In this document: one piece after another, positions 63,594 through 64,000 of the stretch | Layout of the letters: every line of letters begins with the position of its first letter | How positions within the stretch are numbered: position 1 is the first letter of the stretch | Assembly: GCA_964592235.1 (NCBI GenBank) | Contig: CAZQCF010000009.1 | Span: 1 to 64,000 of the forward strand | Source: PLA3 sp964592235 | GTDB taxonomy: Bacteria; Planctomycetota; Phycisphaerae; UBA1845; UTPLA1 | Direction: 5' to 3' | DNA: 64,000 bases | The notes under the pieces: generated by a model | Databases searched by the model: none | What the model saw: only the letters and a program-made list of their open reading frames with translations | Told to the model about the DNA's origin: nothing | Translations under genes and position numbers: made by a program

Positions 63594-63634
63594 AAGGCTT
63601 GAGGCTTGAGGCTTGGAGCTTGAGGTTTGAGGAT
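63594..63634. repeat. TTGAGGC-type heptamer repeat
   Basis: Six units GAGGCTT GAGGCTT GAGGCTT GGAGCTT GAGGTTT GAGG follow the capsid gene directly. Confidence 0.7.
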
Positions 63635-63760
63635 TAGGAAGCGAGCGGAGGGGGCGTCGCCGCGGGGGTGTCGGCGACGAGCGTGCGGCCGGAACGGTGT
63701 CGGCGAGATCGGGCGCCGTCCGGCCGTTCACGTTGGCCGGGTGCAGGGAGTGCAAGCAAA

Positions 63761-64000
63761 ATGGCATACATTACAAACAGCGATATTGAGTCATGGATCG
63801 GGCCGGCGGCCTACGTGCAACTGACGGATGACGCGGGGAGCGGGTCGGCGAACTCGGCGCGGGTGGACGAAGCGCGACTGGGGGCGGAAGGCGAGGCGAA
63901 CAGTTACCTTGCGGCGCGATACGCGGTGCCGGTTGATTTGACATCAGAGCCGGAGGTTGGGTCGGTGCTGCGCTGTTTTGTGCTCGATCTTGCGGCGTAT
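63761..64000 (+). CDS. DUF1320 (Mu gp36-like) protein, 5' part
   Basis: Eighty codons are present before the window ends. MAYITNSDIESWIGPAAYVQ then LTDDAG and EGEANSYLAARYAVP fit the DUF1320/gp36 family, which follows the major capsid gene in Mu-like clusters and is a head-completion or neck protein. A ribosome-binding site (GGGAG) is upstream. The gene continues outside. Confidence 0.8.
   Translation, partial: MAYITNSDIESWIGPAAYVQLTDDAGSGSANSARVDEARLGAEGEANSYLAARYAVPVDLTSEPEVGSVLRCFVLDLAAY

Noticed and set aside
61875..63767. A 630-residue minus-strand protein rich in Arg, His and Gln
   Set aside because: It is the antisense shadow of the DUF2190-like and capsid genes in GC-rich DNA, which often leaves that frame open.

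Overview
The window looks like a chromosomal segment of a GC-rich planctomycete, probably Phycisphaerae-like. The signs are repeated pairs of an ECF sigma factor next to a transmembrane Ser/Thr kinase, exported proteins ending in a dockerin-like C-terminus, the unusual sigma factor type, and heptanucleotide tandem repeats in spacers. No rRNA or ribosomal protein gene is present, so the lineage is an inference from gene content.

Positions 1 to about 53,090 form one large integrated element. It sits in a tRNA-Arg(CCT) gene whose 3' part occupies positions 1-52. A 70-bp perfect direct repeat (7-76 and 53,025-53,094), made of the tRNA 3' end and its terminator, bounds it. The tyrosine integrase lies at the left end on the minus strand, and its reading frame runs through the repeat into the tRNA. 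The piece of coding sequence that completes the gene in the excised circle lies at the far right end (52,853-53,024), so attP is inside the integrase gene.

Layout of the element: integrase, a replication primase-helicase and two small AlpA/MerR-like DNA-binding proteins, the last three coupled by ATGA overlaps (1-4.2 kb); unknown genes and a SUI1/eIF1-like gene (4.4-6.0 kb); a defence-island-like stretch (6.2-26.0 kb) with a small beta-grasp-like protein plus a giant DUF4132/DUF5724 protein, a DUF6602 protein tail-to-tail with a degenerate SIR2-STAND NTPase, an ArdC fragment, a single-chain Type ISP restriction-modification enzyme lying among stubs of a Type I system, a DUF3800 protein and a PD-(D/E)XK-like protein; an HD hydrolase and a phage module of ParB-like protein, C5-cytosine methyltransferase, SAM methyltransferase and P27 small terminase (26.2-30.5 kb); then cargo of planctomycete type (31.3-52.7 kb): a coiled-coil lipoprotein with a trypsin-like protease, ECF/kinase pairs, unknown exported proteins, and two very repetitive secreted proteins with dockerin-like ends.

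To the right of the element, the 3' end of a second, decayed integrase (53.1-53.25 kb) suggests earlier integration at the same tRNA. An ECF sigma/kinase pair, an exported protein and an HTH regulator follow. From 57.7 kb to the window end there is a rightward Mu-like head-gene cluster: large terminase, DUF935 portal, Mu I-type protease, a DUF2190-like protein, a gpT-like major capsid protein and the start of a DUF1320/gp36 protein. It has no visible small terminase, whereas the element has a small terminase and no large one.
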